A stretch of DNA of 64,000 nt from Micromonospora narathiwatensis (lineage in GTDB: Bacteria > Actinomycetota > Actinomycetes > Mycobacteriales > Micromonosporaceae): positions 3,844,001 through 3,908,000 of the forward strand of contig NZ_LT594324.1 of assembly GCF_900089605.1 (NCBI RefSeq). The letters run 5' to 3'. The notes below the pieces were generated by a model, which saw only the letters and a list, made by a program, of their open reading frames with translations, did not search any database and had not been told where the DNA came from. The position numbers and the translations under genes were made by a program. Shown one piece after another: positions 26,933 through 35,944 of the stretch (positions within the stretch are counted from its first letter, which is position 1; every line of letters starts with the position of its first letter).

Positions 26933-29647
26933 TTACCGTGCCAGCAACGTACGGGCACCCTGGGTAATGGCTTCCTCGGAGACCAGAACCTGACGGGCTG
27001 CCGGACCTAATGGTACAAAACAGTCAAGCCCGGCCACTCGTCGCGCCGCACCGACGTATCCGCCGTCCACCAGCGCGGCGATCACCCCCTCGCCCACCCC
27101 GCCCGAGCGACGGGTCTCGTCCACGACCAGCACCCGTCCGGTGGCCGAGGACTCCCGGACGATGTCGGCCACCGGCAGCGGGGCGAGCCAGCGCAGATCC
27201 ACCACCCGGCTGCCGATCCCCTCGTCGGCGAGGGTGGCCGCGGCCCGCAGCGACATTCGCACCCCGTTGCCGAAGGTGATGATCGTAAGGTCCTCGGCGG
27301 AGCCGACCCCGTACACCCGGGCCCGGCCGATCGGCACGTGGCGCGCGGCCCAGGCGCCCGGCTCGGCGTACTCGCCCAGCCATTCGCCGTCGCCGTCGGC
27401 GTAGAGGTCCCGGGTGTGGTAGAGCGCGATCGGCTCCAGGAACACACAGACGGTCCCGTCCACCGCCGCGGCGGCCAGGCACGTCCGGAGCATCGGCGCG
27501 GCGTCGTCCGGCCGGGCCGGCACCGCGATCACCAGGCCCGGCACGTCCCGGAGCACGGCCACCGAGTTGTCGTTGTGGAAGTGCCCGCCGAACCCCTCCT
27601 GGTAGGCCAGCCCGGCCACCCGGACGACCATCGGGTTGCGGTACGCCCCCCGGGAGAAGAACCGCATGGTCGCGGCCTCGCCCCGGAGCTGGTCCTCGGC
27701 GTTGTGCAGGTACGCCAGATACTGGATCTCGGGCACCGGCAGCATCCCGGCGACGCCGGCGCCCAGCCCGAGCCCGAGGATCGAGGTCTCGTCGAGCAGC
27801 GTGTCGAAGACCCGGGCCGCCCCGAACCTGTCCCGCAGCCCCTTGGTCACCCCGTACACCCCGCCCTTGGCGGCGACGTCCTCGCCGAAGACGGCCATCC
27901 CCGGATGGTCCAGCATCCCGTCGGCGAGCGCCGCGTTGATGCTCTGCGCCAGGGTCAGCGGCCCGGCCAGTTCCGGCGGCTTGCCGCCGAACGCCTCGGC
28001 CCGGGCGCCCGCGTTCGGCCCGGCCGCACGGGCCGCCGCGTCGGCCACCGCCCGGGAGACCCGGACCGGCCGGCGCGGGGCCAACTCCGCCACCACCTCG
28101 GCCGGGGACGCCAGTTTCGGCTCGTCGAGCACCTCCTCGGCGATCCGGCGGACCTGCCAGCCGCGCTCGTCGTACCGGGCGAGCAACTCCTCGCCGGTGG
28201 CGTAGCCCGCCGTCACCAGCAACCGCGCCGTGGCCAGCAACGGATCACGCGCCAGGTCCGCGGAGATCTCGGCCGGGCTCCGGTACGCGCTCTCCGCGTC
28301 GGCCCCGGCGTGGCCCATCAGCCGTACGGTGGTCAGGTGCAGCACCGCCGGCCGCCGGTGCCGGCGTACCCAGCCCGCCGCCTGCTCCGCCACCCGGTAC
28401 ACCTCGACCGGATCGGTGCCGTCGGCGGCGAAGTACCGGATGCCCGGCCTGGACCGCAGCGTGGACTCGACCCAACCCTTCGGCGAGCGCACGCTGATGC
28501 CGAGCCCGTTGTCCTCGCAGACGAAGAGGACCGGGATACGCAGTCCGGTGTGGTCGTACCAGCCGGCCGTGTTGAACGCGGCGGCGGCGGTGGCGTGGTT
28601 GACCGAGGCGTCCCCGAACGAGCAGACCACGATCGCGTCCGGCGGCCACGGCGAGGCGGCGGCGTCCCCGCCGGCCTCGGGCACCGCCGCGCCGGGCCGC
28701 CGGCCGCCGCCGACGCGGCGCAGCCGTTCCAGGGCGAGCCCCATGCCGACCGCCCGGGGCAGGTGGGACGCGATGGTGGAGGTCGTCGGGATGACCGCGA
28801 GGTCGGCCCGGCCGAACACCTTGTGCCGCCCGCCGGCGATCGGTTCCCGTGCCGAGGCGACCATGCCGCGCAGCACGTCCCGCGCCGCCTGCGCGTACCC
28901 GTCGCCGGGATCCGGTGCGGGCAGCGCCGGCCCGGCCGGCCCGGCCTCGCCGGTGGCCGCCACGGCCACCCCGGCAGCGGCCGGCGAGGGCACCGGCTCG
29001 GGGTCGTCCGGCGTCTCGCCCGACCTGGCGGGTGTGGCACCCAGGGCCGGCTCACCGGCGTCGGGCGCGACATCCACCTCGCCGTCCGGCCCGGGCGACG
29101 GATCGGCGGCCGGGGTCCCCGTCGGACGGTCGGGGTCGGCGGCCGGGGACGGGCCGGCGGGCGACGACGGCACCTGGTGGTCCGGGTCGGCGGGTTCCGC
29201 CCCGTCCGGGCCCGGCGCCTCGGGTTCGGCATCGTCGGGGTCGTCGTCGGGGTCGGCGTCGCCGGCCGGCCTTCCCTCGGCGGGGGCGGCCGGAAAGCCG
29301 CCCGCCGCCTGGGCGGCACGGACGCAGTAGAAGCCGCCGGACCGGTAGTGCAGCAGGGCGGGGTCGGTCGGCCGCAGGGCGGCGGCGACCGCGGCGTTGC
29401 CCTCGTGGCCCGCCGAGCCGATCGTGTAGTAGCTCTCCCCGAAGGTGCGCAGCCACCGGGCGGCGAGGTCCAGCAGCCGGCTGGTCGCCTGGGCGTCGAA
29501 CAGGGCCAGTGCCTGCGCTCCGGTCAACGGTCCGCCGTCGGGCAGCCACTCGGCCGGGTCACGGCGCTCGGCCGGCCCGCCGAGCGCGCCCAGCGCCTCC
29601 CGGAACCGGTCGTCGAGATCTTGCGGGGTGGTCACGTCGGACAGCAT
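26933..29647 (-). CDS. Fused alpha-beta E1 component of a 2-oxoacid dehydrogenase (thiamine diphosphate-dependent)
   Basis: A 904-residue fusion. The alpha part holds YYTIGSAGHEGNAAV, HYRSGGFYCVRAAQ and the ThDP motif SFGDASVNHA...CEDNGLGIS around residues 340-380; the beta part begins near residue 560 (LTLAQSINAALADGM) with FGEDVAAKGGVYGVT, RGAYRNPMVVRV, GGHFHNDNS and a transketolase-C domain. This decarboxylates pyruvate or branched 2-oxoacids and acylates an E2, which is not encoded here. Residues about 117-250 are an Asp/Pro/Ala/Gly-rich disordered insertion in the alpha domain, unusual for E1. ATG 29647 has no Shine-Dalgarno; GTG 29635 is an alternative start. Confidence 0.88.
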   Translation of the reverse strand: MLSDVTTPQDLDDRFREALGALGGPAERRDPAEWLPDGGPLTGAQALALFDAQATSRLLDLAARWLRTFGESYYTIGSAGHEGNAAVAAALRPTDPALLHYRSGGFYCVRAAQAAGGFPAAPAEGRPAGDADPDDDPDDAEPEAPGPDGAEPADPDHQVPSSPAGPSPAADPDRPTGTPAADPSPGPDGEVDVAPDAGEPALGATPARSGETPDDPEPVPSPAAAGVAVAATGEAGPAGPALPAPDPGDGYAQAARDVLRGMVASAREPIAGGRHKVFGRADLAVIPTTSTIASHLPRAVGMGLALERLRRVGGGRRPGAAVPEAGGDAAASPWPPDAIVVCSFGDASVNHATAAAAFNTAGWYDHTGLRIPVLFVCEDNGLGISVRSPKGWVESTLRSRPGIRYFAADGTDPVEVYRVAEQAAGWVRRHRRPAVLHLTTVRLMGHAGADAESAYRSPAEISADLARDPLLATARLLVTAGYATGEELLARYDERGWQVRRIAEEVLDEPKLASPAEVVAELAPRRPVRVSRAVADAAARAAGPNAGARAEAFGGKPPELAGPLTLAQSINAALADGMLDHPGMAVFGEDVAAKGGVYGVTKGLRDRFGAARVFDTLLDETSILGLGLGAGVAGMLPVPEIQYLAYLHNAEDQLRGEAATMRFFSRGAYRNPMVVRVAGLAYQEGFGGHFHNDNSVAVLRDVPGLVIAVPARPDDAAPMLRTCLAAAAVDGTVCVFLEPIALYHTRDLYADGDGEWLGEYAEPGAWAARHVPIGRARVYGVGSAEDLTIITFGNGVRMSLRAAATLADEGIGSRVVDLRWLAPLPVADIVRESSATGRVLVVDETRRSGGVGEGVIAALVDGGYVGAARRVAGLDCFVPLGPAARQVLVSEEAITQGARTLLAR

Positions 29648-29698
29648 TACCGACGGAGGCTCAGGTCGCCCAGTCGGACACGATCGGACCGATCGGGC

Positions 29699-30181
29699 TC
29701 AACCTTCGCCGCACGGCTCCGGGCAGCCGCCGTCGGAGACCTTCCAGACCAGCTCGCGCAGCGTGGCCAGCTCCCCGGTGGTGAGGCCGCCGAGGAGTCG
29801 GGAGTCCGACATCACCTGACACACCTGGCCCCGTACGCGCCGGCCGGCCCCGGTGACCACCAGCGTCTTCTGCCGCCGGTCGGCCGGGTCGACCCGCCGC
29901 TCGACCAGCCCCGCCTGCTCCAGCCGGTCGACAAGCGCGGTGACGTTGGACCGGTCACAGCCGAGCTGCTCGGCGAGATCACGCGCGGGCAGCGGACGGT
30001 CGGGGTCGAGCGCGTGCAGGGCCCGGGCCGCGGCCGGGGTGAGCCCCAGCCCGGCGATCTCCTCGTCCTGGTGGTGCCGCATCGCGGCGGCGATGTGCAG
30101 GATCCGGCGCACGGTGTCCCCGGCCAGGCCGGTGCGGTCGCCCGTGTCGGGGCCGGCGGTGGGAACGGTGGGATGCGCCAT
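29699..30181 (-). CDS. MarR-family transcriptional regulator
   Basis: A 160-residue dimeric winged-helix protein. The wHTH covers about residues 50-105: LTPAAARALHALDPDRPLPARDLAEQLGCDRSNVTALVDRLEQAGLVERR then VDPADRRQKTLVVTGAG, the wing. The divergent FMN reductase begins 94 bases away; a strong palindrome between them is the probable operator for both. Ligand unknown, plausibly quinones or oxidants given the target. Confidence 0.92.
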   Translation of the reverse strand: MAHPTVPTAGPDTGDRTGLAGDTVRRILHIAAAMRHHQDEEIAGLGLTPAAARALHALDPDRPLPARDLAEQLGCDRSNVTALVDRLEQAGLVERRVDPADRRQKTLVVTGAGRRVRGQVCQVMSDSRLLGGLTTGELATLRELVWKVSDGGCPEPCGEG

Positions 30182-30193
30182 GTCTCACATCGT

Positions 30194-30244
30194 ACTTGCG
30201 AATCAATAGTGGAGGTGCTCCACTATTGAGCAGCTCACGCAAGT
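30194..30244. promoter_or_regulatory. Operator between the MarR regulator and FMN reductase
   Basis: Perfect 10-bp inverted repeat CAATAGTGGA (30204-30213), GGTGC, TCCACTATTG (30219-30228), flanked by a second pair ACTTGCG (30194-30200) and CGCAAGT (30238-30244). The A/T-rich palindrome in a G/C-rich background lies in the only gap between divergent genes, as for classic MarR autoregulation. Confidence 0.8.
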
Positions 30245-30275
30245 CGCGTCGAGCGCCGTCACTGGAGGCGCACCC

Positions 30276-30857
30276 ATGTCCGAATTCTCCGTCCTGGCCC
30301 TCTCCGGCAGCCTGCGCGAGGCGTCGTTCAACACCGCCCTCATCCGCGCGGCGCAACGGCTCGCGCCGGCCGACCTGACCATCGAGCCGTACGCCGGCCT
30401 CGGCGCCATCCCGCCGTTCAACGAGGACGTCGAGCCGGTGCCGCCGGCCGCCGTGGTGGACCTGCGGCAGCGGATCGCCGCCGCGGACGCCCTGCTCATC
30501 GCCACCCCGGAGTACAACTACGGGGTTCCCGGCGTACTCAAGAACGCCCTCGACTGGGCCTCCCGGCCGAGCTTCCCGATCACCTCGTGGGTCTCCCCCC
30601 TCGCCCACAAGCCGATCGCCATCGTCGGCGCGGCCCCGACCGGGATGGGCACGGTCCGGGCCCAGCTCCAGCTCCGCCAGCTCTTCCTCTGGACCGACTC
30701 CGCCGTGGTCACCAAGCCGGAGATCATCGTGACCAACGCCCACGAGAAGCTCGCCCAGGACGGCACGGTCCGGGACGAGACCACGGAGGCCCTGCTCCGC
30801 ACCCTCCTCGACGCCCTGGCCACCAAGATCCGCGTCACCCAACTCGCCGCCGCCTGA
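30276..30857 (+). CDS. NADPH-dependent FMN reductase (quinone/chromate reductase type)
   Basis: A 193-residue flavodoxin-fold protein, MSEFSVLALSGSLREASFN (FMN phosphate loop GSLRxxSxN), PPFNEDVEP, and the family signature TPEYNYGVPGVLKNALDW. Enzymes of this type reduce quinones, azo compounds or chromate by two electrons. Divergent from the MarR regulator and likely repressed by it. Confidence 0.92.
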   Translation: MSEFSVLALSGSLREASFNTALIRAAQRLAPADLTIEPYAGLGAIPPFNEDVEPVPPAAVVDLRQRIAAADALLIATPEYNYGVPGVLKNALDWASRPSFPITSWVSPLAHKPIAIVGAAPTGMGTVRAQLQLRQLFLWTDSAVVTKPEIIVTNAHEKLAQDGTVRDETTEALLRTLLDALATKIRVTQLAAA

Positions 30858-30872
30858 CCTCCGCCCCACCCT

Positions 30873-30933
30873 GTTGATCACGAAGTCATGGCTCCGACAC
30901 GCCGGCCGGGCGGGCGACCACTTCATGATCAAC
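30873..30933. repeat. Inverted repeat (14-bp arms) at the 3' end of a truncated MFS gene
   Basis: Arms GTTGATCACGAAGT (30873-30886) and ACTTCATGATCAAC (30920-30933) are reverse complements with one mismatch, separated by 33 bases. It sits between the FMN reductase stop and the MFS frame and supplies the last MFS codons (stop at 30886-30888). Like the 3893-4005 element, it caps a gene end; it may be a dispersed palindromic repeat and may terminate transcription. Confidence 0.75.
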
Positions 30934-31560
30934 GCGGGCCGGGGAGGAGGAAGGACGAAGGGTGCGGTGGGCGGCGAGCGCGCCGAGGAGCAGCAGGGTG
31001 ACGGTGAGGGCGGCCGGGGCCTGCGGGGCGCCGGGCAGCGCCAGGTGGAGACCGCCGATCGTGGTGACCCCGAGGACCGCGGCGAGCAGGGTGCCGGTGG
31101 AGACCAGGGCGGAGAGCGCCGCCGCGGAGGCGACCGGCACGATTCCGGTGAGCCGGCCGATCAGCGGGCTGAACGAGGCCGCGTGCGCCGCGCCGCCGAC
31201 CAGCAGCAGCCCGCTGGCGGGCACCCACGGCCAGGCCGCCCGCGACGCCCAGGCCAGCGCCGCCACCACCGTTGCCAGGACCAGCGGCCCCGCCACCGGC
31301 AGGACACCCCGGATCCGCTCCGGCAGACGCGGCACCGCCAGGCCGCACAGGGCGAAACCCGAGGCGTACGGGAGGAACGCCAGTCCCGCCGCCGGGGCGG
31401 TGAACCCCAGCCCGTCCTGCAGGCGCAGGGTGAGCACGAAGAGGAACCCGGCGTAGCAGCCCATCACCACGCAGCAGGCCGCCAACCCGACCGCCACCCC
31501 GGGCCGGCGCAGCACCGCCACGTCGAGCAGCGGATCCCGGCCGCGCCGGGCGCGGCGGAC
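30886..31560 (-). pseudogene. C-terminal half of an MFS transporter, 5' half deleted
   Basis: Recognisable from about RRARRGRDPLLDVAVLRRPG to the end: six predicted helices of an MFS drug exporter's second half (VAVGLAACCVVMGCYAGFLF, SAAALSALVSTGTLLAAVLG, ...). Upstream codons of the open frame (to 31959) are antisense to an AraC fragment and not MFS-like. About 200 N-terminal residues are missing, so it is not functional. The C-terminal 20 residues come from the inverted repeat. Confidence 0.8.
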
Positions 31561-31746
31561 CTCCCCGAGGACCGCTACCGCAACCGGCTGCGGGTCGGGC
31601 GGGCGCTGGACCGGCTGGAGGAGGGGGTCGACAGCCTGGCCGGGCTCGCCGCCGAGCTGGGCTTCGCCGACCAGGCACACCTCACCCGCACGGTCCGCGC
31701 GCAACTCGGACACACCCCGGGCCAACTGCGCCGACTGCTCGGCTGA
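31561..31746 (+). pseudogene. C-terminal HTH remnant of an AraC-family regulator
   Basis: The plus-strand frame reads LPEDRYRNRLRVGRALDRLE, GVDSLAGLAAELGFADQAHL, TRTVRAQLGHTPGQLRRLLG and stops at 31744-31746. This is the second AraC HTH and the link before it; the effector domain and first HTH helices are gone. It abuts the truncated MFS head to head at about 31560. Confidence 0.8.
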
Positions 31747-31769
31747 CCCGGCACCGCCTCCTGCGGGCG

Positions 31770-32174
31770 TCAGCCGGGGAGGAAGGAGAAGCGGACCTTG
31801 CGGGTGGGGTTGTCGCCGTTGGTGTCGACCAGGCAGAGGGACTGCCAGGTGCCCAACTGGAGGCGGCCGCCGAGCACCGGCAGGGTCGCGTACGGCGGGA
31901 CGAACGCGGGCAGCACGTGGTCGCGGCCGTGACCGGGTGAGCCGTGCCGGTGCCGCCACCGGTCGTCGGTGGGGAGCAGGTCGTCCAGGGCGCGCAGCAG
32001 GTCCTCGTCGGAGCCGGAGCCGGTCTCGATGATCGCCAGTCCGGCGGTGGCGTGCGGCACGAAGACGTGCAGCAGCCCGTCCCCCTGGTCGGAGACGAAC
32101 CGCTCGGCCTCGGCGGTGATGTCCCGAACGGTCGGCCGGGAACCGGTCTGGACGCTGATCACCTCACTGCGCAC
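31770..32174 (-). CDS. YjbQ/UPF0047 family protein
   Basis: A 134-residue protein from GTG 32174. It carries the family motifs HVFVPHATAGLAIIETGSGSDEDLLRALDDLLP, RHRHGSPGHGRDHVLPAFVPP and GGRLQLGTWQSLCLVDTNGDNPTRKV. The conserved His, Asp and Glu surround a probable metal site; weak thiamin-phosphate synthase activity has been reported for E. coli YjbQ, but the true role is open. CAGAAT six bases ahead of GTG suggests a leaderless message. Confidence 0.9.
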   Translation of the reverse strand: MRSEVISVQTGSRPTVRDITAEAERFVSDQGDGLLHVFVPHATAGLAIIETGSGSDEDLLRALDDLLPTDDRWRHRHGSPGHGRDHVLPAFVPPYATLPVLGGRLQLGTWQSLCLVDTNGDNPTRKVRFSFLPG

Positions 32175-32180
32175 ACCCGC

Positions 32181-32186
32181 ATTCTG
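32181..32186 (-). promoter_or_regulatory. -10-like box of a likely leaderless promoter for yjbQ
   Basis: Minus strand CAGAAT, six bases, GTG at 32174; no Shine-Dalgarno. Confidence 0.4.
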
Positions 32187-32351
32187 GCCCGGCCGGCGCT
32201 CCCGCGGGTAACGGGCGGCCCGATATCGCAATGTTACTGGCCGGTACCTGTGTTGAGCGTCGCGTCTGAGGGAGGGAGGCGTGACGGGACGAGCCACGAG
32301 GGGGCAGGATGGCGCTAGAGACCTATCCCACACAGAACCGAGGGAACGCCT

Positions 32352-35096
32352 GTGGCTACGGAACGCAAGCGCCCGGTGATCACCGCTGGTCTGCCGAGCC
32401 AGCTTCCGGACATCGACCCTGAAGAGACCAGCGAATGGGTCGAGTCGCTCGACGGTGTCATCGACGAACGCGGGACAAAGCGCGCCCGCTACGTCATGCT
32501 GCGCCTGCTGGAGCGGGCCCGAGAGCGCCAGGTCGGGGTGCCTTCCCTGACCACCACCGACTACATCAACTCCATCCCGCCGGAGCGCGAGCCGTGGTTC
32601 CCGGGTGACGAGCACATCGAGCGGCGGATCCGGGCGTACATCCGATGGAACGCCGCCATGCTGGTGCACCGGGCGCAGCGTCCCGAGATCGGCGTGGGCG
32701 GGCACATCTCCACCTTCGCCAGCTCCGCGTCCCTCTACGAGGTGGGCTTCAACCACTTCTTCCGGGGCAAGGACCACCCGGGCGGCGGCGACCACATCTT
32801 CTACCAGGGTCACGCCTCCCCCGGCATGTACGCGCGGGCGTTCATGGAGGGCCGGCTCAGCGCCGACCAGCTCGACGGTTTCCGGCAGGAGTTGTCGCAC
32901 CCGGGCGGCGGGCTTCCTTCTTACCCGCACCCGCGGCTGATGCCGGACTTCTGGGAGTTCCCCACGGTCTCCATGGGCCTCGGGCCGATCAACGCGATCT
33001 ACCAGGCCCGGTTCAACCGCTACCTGCACCACCGGGGCATCAAGGACACCTCCCAGCAGCACGTCTGGGCGTTCCTCGGCGACGGTGAGATGGACGAGGT
33101 CGAGTCGCTCGGCGCGATCGGCGTGGCCGCCCGCGAGGAGCTGGACAACCTCACCTTCGTGATCAACTGCAACCTCCAGCGGCTGGACGGCCCGGTCCGG
33201 GGCAACGGCAAGGTCATGCAGGAGCTGGAGGCGTTCTTCCGGGGCGCCGGCTGGAACGTGATCAAGGTGGTCTGGGGCCGGGAGTGGGACCCGCTGCTCG
33301 CGGCGGACACCGACGGTGCCCTGGTCAACCTGATGAACACCACGCCCGACGGCGACTACCAGACCTACAAGGCGGAGTCCGGGGCGTACGTCCGGGAGCA
33401 CTTCTTCGGCCGCGACCCGCGCACCCGCAAGATGGTCGAGCACCTCAGCGACGACGAGATCTGGAACCTCAAGCGGGGTGGCCACGACTACCGCAAGCTC
33501 TACGCGGCCTACAAGGCGGCGATGGAGCACACCGGCCAGCCGACGGTGATCCTGGCCAAGACCATCAAGGGCTGGACGCTGGGCTCGCACTTCGAGGCCC
33601 GCAACGCCACCCACCAGATGAAGAAGCTGACGCTGGAGGATCTGAAGCTCTTCCGCGACCGGCTCTACCTGGACATCCCGGACAAGCAGCTGGAGGAGAA
33701 CCCGTACCTCCCGCCGTACTTCCACCCGGGGGAGAAGTCCGAGGAGATCGAATACCTCAAGGAGCGGCGCCAGCAGCTCGGTGGCTACCTGCCGTCCCGG
33801 CAGACCACCGGCAAGGCCCTCCAGATCCCGGGCACCGAGCGGTTCTCCGACGTCAAGCGCGGCTCGGGCAAGCAGAAGGTGGCCACCACCATGGCCTTCG
33901 TCCGCCTGCTCAAGGACGTGATGAAGGACAAGGAGTTCGGCAAGCGCTGGGTGCCGATCATCCCGGACGAGGCCCGTACCTTCGGCATGGACTCGCTCTT
34001 CCCGACCGCGAAGATCTACTCGCCGCACGGCCAGCGCTACACCTCTGTGGACCGGGACCTGTTCCTGTCCTACAAGGAGGCCACCGGCGGCCAGATCCTG
34101 CACGAGGGGATCAACGAGGCCGGCTCGGTCGCCTCGTTCACCGCCGCCGGCACCTCGTACGCCACCCACGGCGAGCCGATGATCCCGATGTACATCTTCT
34201 ACTCGATGTTCGGGTTCCAGCGGACCGCCGACGGGCTGTGGGCCGCGGCCGACCAGATGGCGCGGGGCTTCCTGCTCGGCGCGACCGCCGGCCGGACCAC
34301 GCTCAACGGTGAGGGCCTCCAGCACGAGGACGGCCACTCGCTGCTGATCGCCGCGACCAACCCGGCGGTGGTCGCGTACGACCCGGCGTTCGCGTACGAG
34401 ATCGCGCACATCGTGGAGAACGGCCTGCACCGGATGTACGGCGAGGCGCAGGAGAACATCTTCTACTACCTCACCATCTACAACGAGCCGATCTTCCAGC
34501 CGGCCGAGCCGCAGGGCGTGGACGCCGAGGGCATCCTCAAGGGCATCTACCGCTACTCCCCCGCCCCGCAGGTCGGCGGCGACGCGCCGAAGGCGAACCT
34601 GCTGGCCTCCGGCACGGGCATGCAGTGGGCGCTGCGGGCCCAGCAGCTGCTCGCCGAGGACTGGGGCGTAGCCGCCGACGTCTGGTCGGTGACCTCGTGG
34701 ACCGAGCTACGCCGGGACGCGGTGGAGTGCGAGGAGCACAACCTGCTCAACCCGGGCGCCGAGCAGCGGGTGCCGTACATCCAGCGGAAGCTGGCCGACG
34801 CCGAGGGGCCGAAGGTCGCCGTCAGCGACTGGATGCGCGCGGTACCGGACCTGATCGCCCGTTGGGTACCCGGCGACTACACCTCGCTCGGCACCGACGG
34901 CTTCGGCATGTCGGACACCCGGCACGCGCTGCGCCGGCACTTCCATGTGGACGCCGAGTCGGTGACCGTCGCGGCGCTGCGCCAGCTCGCCCTCCGCGGC
35001 GCGGTGCCGGCCCACGTGCCGGCCGAGGCCGCCAAGAAGTACGCGCTGGAGGACGTCAACGCCGCCCCGGTCGGCGAGACCGGCGGCGACAGCTGA
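32352..35096 (+). CDS. aceE: Pyruvate dehydrogenase E1 component, homodimeric (AceE)
   Basis: A 914-residue cytosolic ThDP enzyme that decarboxylates pyruvate and acetylates the E2 lipoyl domain to make acetyl-CoA. It starts with GTG 32352 after GAGGGAAC. Key parts: [38 protein letters not shown] (ThDP pocket His), the ThDP/Mg motif FLGDGEMDE at 243-249 with [11 protein letters not shown] at 272, and the C-terminal transketolase-like half with GITSxx-like [21 protein letters not shown]. Length equals that of typical actinobacterial AceE. It is separate from the fused E1 at 26933-29647. Confidence 0.97.
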   Translation: MATERKRPVITAGLPSQLPDIDPEETSEWVESLDGVIDERGTKRARYVMLRLLERARERQVGVPSLTTTDYINSIPPEREPWFPGDEHIERRIRAYIRWNAAMLVHRAQRPEIGVGGHISTFASSASLYEVGFNHFFRGKDHPGGGDHIFYQGHASPGMYARAFMEGRLSADQLDGFRQELSHPGGGLPSYPHPRLMPDFWEFPTVSMGLGPINAIYQARFNRYLHHRGIKDTSQQHVWAFLGDGEMDEVESLGAIGVAAREELDNLTFVINCNLQRLDGPVRGNGKVMQELEAFFRGAGWNVIKVVWGREWDPLLAADTDGALVNLMNTTPDGDYQTYKAESGAYVREHFFGRDPRTRKMVEHLSDDEIWNLKRGGHDYRKLYAAYKAAMEHTGQPTVILAKTIKGWTLGSHFEARNATHQMKKLTLEDLKLFRDRLYLDIPDKQLEENPYLPPYFHPGEKSEEIEYLKERRQQLGGYLPSRQTTGKALQIPGTERFSDVKRGSGKQKVATTMAFVRLLKDVMKDKEFGKRWVPIIPDEARTFGMDSLFPTAKIYSPHGQRYTSVDRDLFLSYKEATGGQILHEGINEAGSVASFTAAGTSYATHGEPMIPMYIFYSMFGFQRTADGLWAAADQMARGFLLGATAGRTTLNGEGLQHEDGHSLLIAATNPAVVAYDPAFAYEIAHIVENGLHRMYGEAQENIFYYLTIYNEPIFQPAEPQGVDAEGILKGIYRYSPAPQVGGDAPKANLLASGTGMQWALRAQQLLAEDWGVAADVWSVTSWTELRRDAVECEEHNLLNPGAEQRVPYIQRKLADAEGPKVAVSDWMRAVPDLIARWVPGDYTSLGTDGFGMSDTRHALRRHFHVDAESVTVAALRQLALRGAVPAHVPAEAAKKYALEDVNAAPVGETGGDS

Positions 35097-35108
35097 TCCA
35101 CCCGTGAC

Positions 35109-35141
35109 GAGGGGCCCGGCGCTACCCGCGCCGGGCCCCTC
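35109..35141 (+). terminator. Terminator downstream of aceE
   Basis: Perfect 14-bp stem GAGGGGCCCGGCGC / GCGCCGGGCCCCTC with loop TACCC, 12 bases after the aceE stop. No U tract, as usual in this group. Confidence 0.8.
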
Positions 35142-35245
35142 GCCAGGATGCAGCACGATCTTGGGCGGTCTCCGGGTCACACCGGCGCGGGCGCAGCGGG
35201 CAGCGCGGGCCGGGGCCGGCCCGCCTGATCGGCGCCGCAGTCGAC

Positions 35246-35282
35246 GATGGTCCGGCGTTCCTGGCGGGAACGCCGGACCATC
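35246..35282 (-). terminator. Terminator downstream of the SRPBCC gene
   Basis: Perfect 15-bp stem GATGGTCCGGCGTTC / GAACGCCGGACCATC with 7-base loop, 31 bases past the SRPBCC stop; usable from both sides. Confidence 0.75.
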
Positions 35283-35313
35283 ACCATCGCGGGCGGAGCC
35301 GGGACCGGCTCGG

Positions 35314-35760
35314 TCAACCGACGGCGGCCAGGTCGGTCAGCCGGGCGAGCGAGTCCTCCAGGTCGGCGCCGACCCGCCGCAGGCCGAGCCGGAGCAGGGC
35401 GGCCTTGACCGGCCCGGCGGGCCACCGTACGACGATGAGCCGCACGACCGTCCCGCCCTCCTCCTCGTCCGGGGTCAGCTGTACGTAGATCTCGGTGCGT
35501 GCCTCGGCCCGGGCGCCGGCGCCCTTGGCCCGCTCCCGCCACCCGATCAGGGTCGGCTCCTGATAGGCGATCACCTCGGCCTCGTGCGCCGCGCCGCGCC
35601 CGGCCTGGACCAGTTGTCGCCGGCCGAACCCCTCTCCCGAGAGGACCTCGGCCGCGCGGACCCCCGCCAGCCAGGCCGGCAGCTGCTCGGCCCGCTGTAC
35701 CACGTCCCAGACCGCTTCCACCGGCGCCATCACGTGCGCACTGCGTTCCACGAGGATCAT
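35314..35760 (-). CDS. SRPBCC-family (START-like) protein
   Basis: A 148-residue protein from ATG 35760 with GGGAGAAAG ahead. Helix-grip fold pattern: MILVERSAHVMAPVEAVWDVV (first strand and helix), LPAWLAGVRAAEVLSGEG, EAEVIAYQEPTLIGWRERAKG, long C-terminal helix GPVKAALLRLGLRRVGADLEDSLARL. Such proteins bind hydrophobic ligands or act as polyketide cyclase-like or stress proteins; no ligand can be named. Confidence 0.83.
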   Translation of the reverse strand: MILVERSAHVMAPVEAVWDVVQRAEQLPAWLAGVRAAEVLSGEGFGRRQLVQAGRGAAHEAEVIAYQEPTLIGWRERAKGAGARAEARTEIYVQLTPDEEEGGTVVRLIVVRWPAGPVKAALLRLGLRRVGADLEDSLARLTDLAAVG

Positions 35761-35944
35761 TTGTCTTTCTCCCACTAAGGACATCCGCGATATTCCGCAC
35801 TGTATGCGCAAATTCGGACTTAACTGGACGTGTTCGGAAAAGACACGCCGAAAACCCTTGCGCGACCGTCCACCCTCGACCTATGGCGCATCACCGGGTC
35901 GACCCCTAGAGTCGCGAACACGCTTCGCGTTTCTGGGAGGGCGA

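Noticed and set aside
27338..30229. 963-codon plus-strand open frame
   Set aside because: Antisense to the fused E1 and MarR genes; low-complexity translation.
31770..34430. 886-codon minus-strand frame ending in YjbQ
   Set aside because: Only the last 134 codons are YjbQ; the rest is antisense to aceE.
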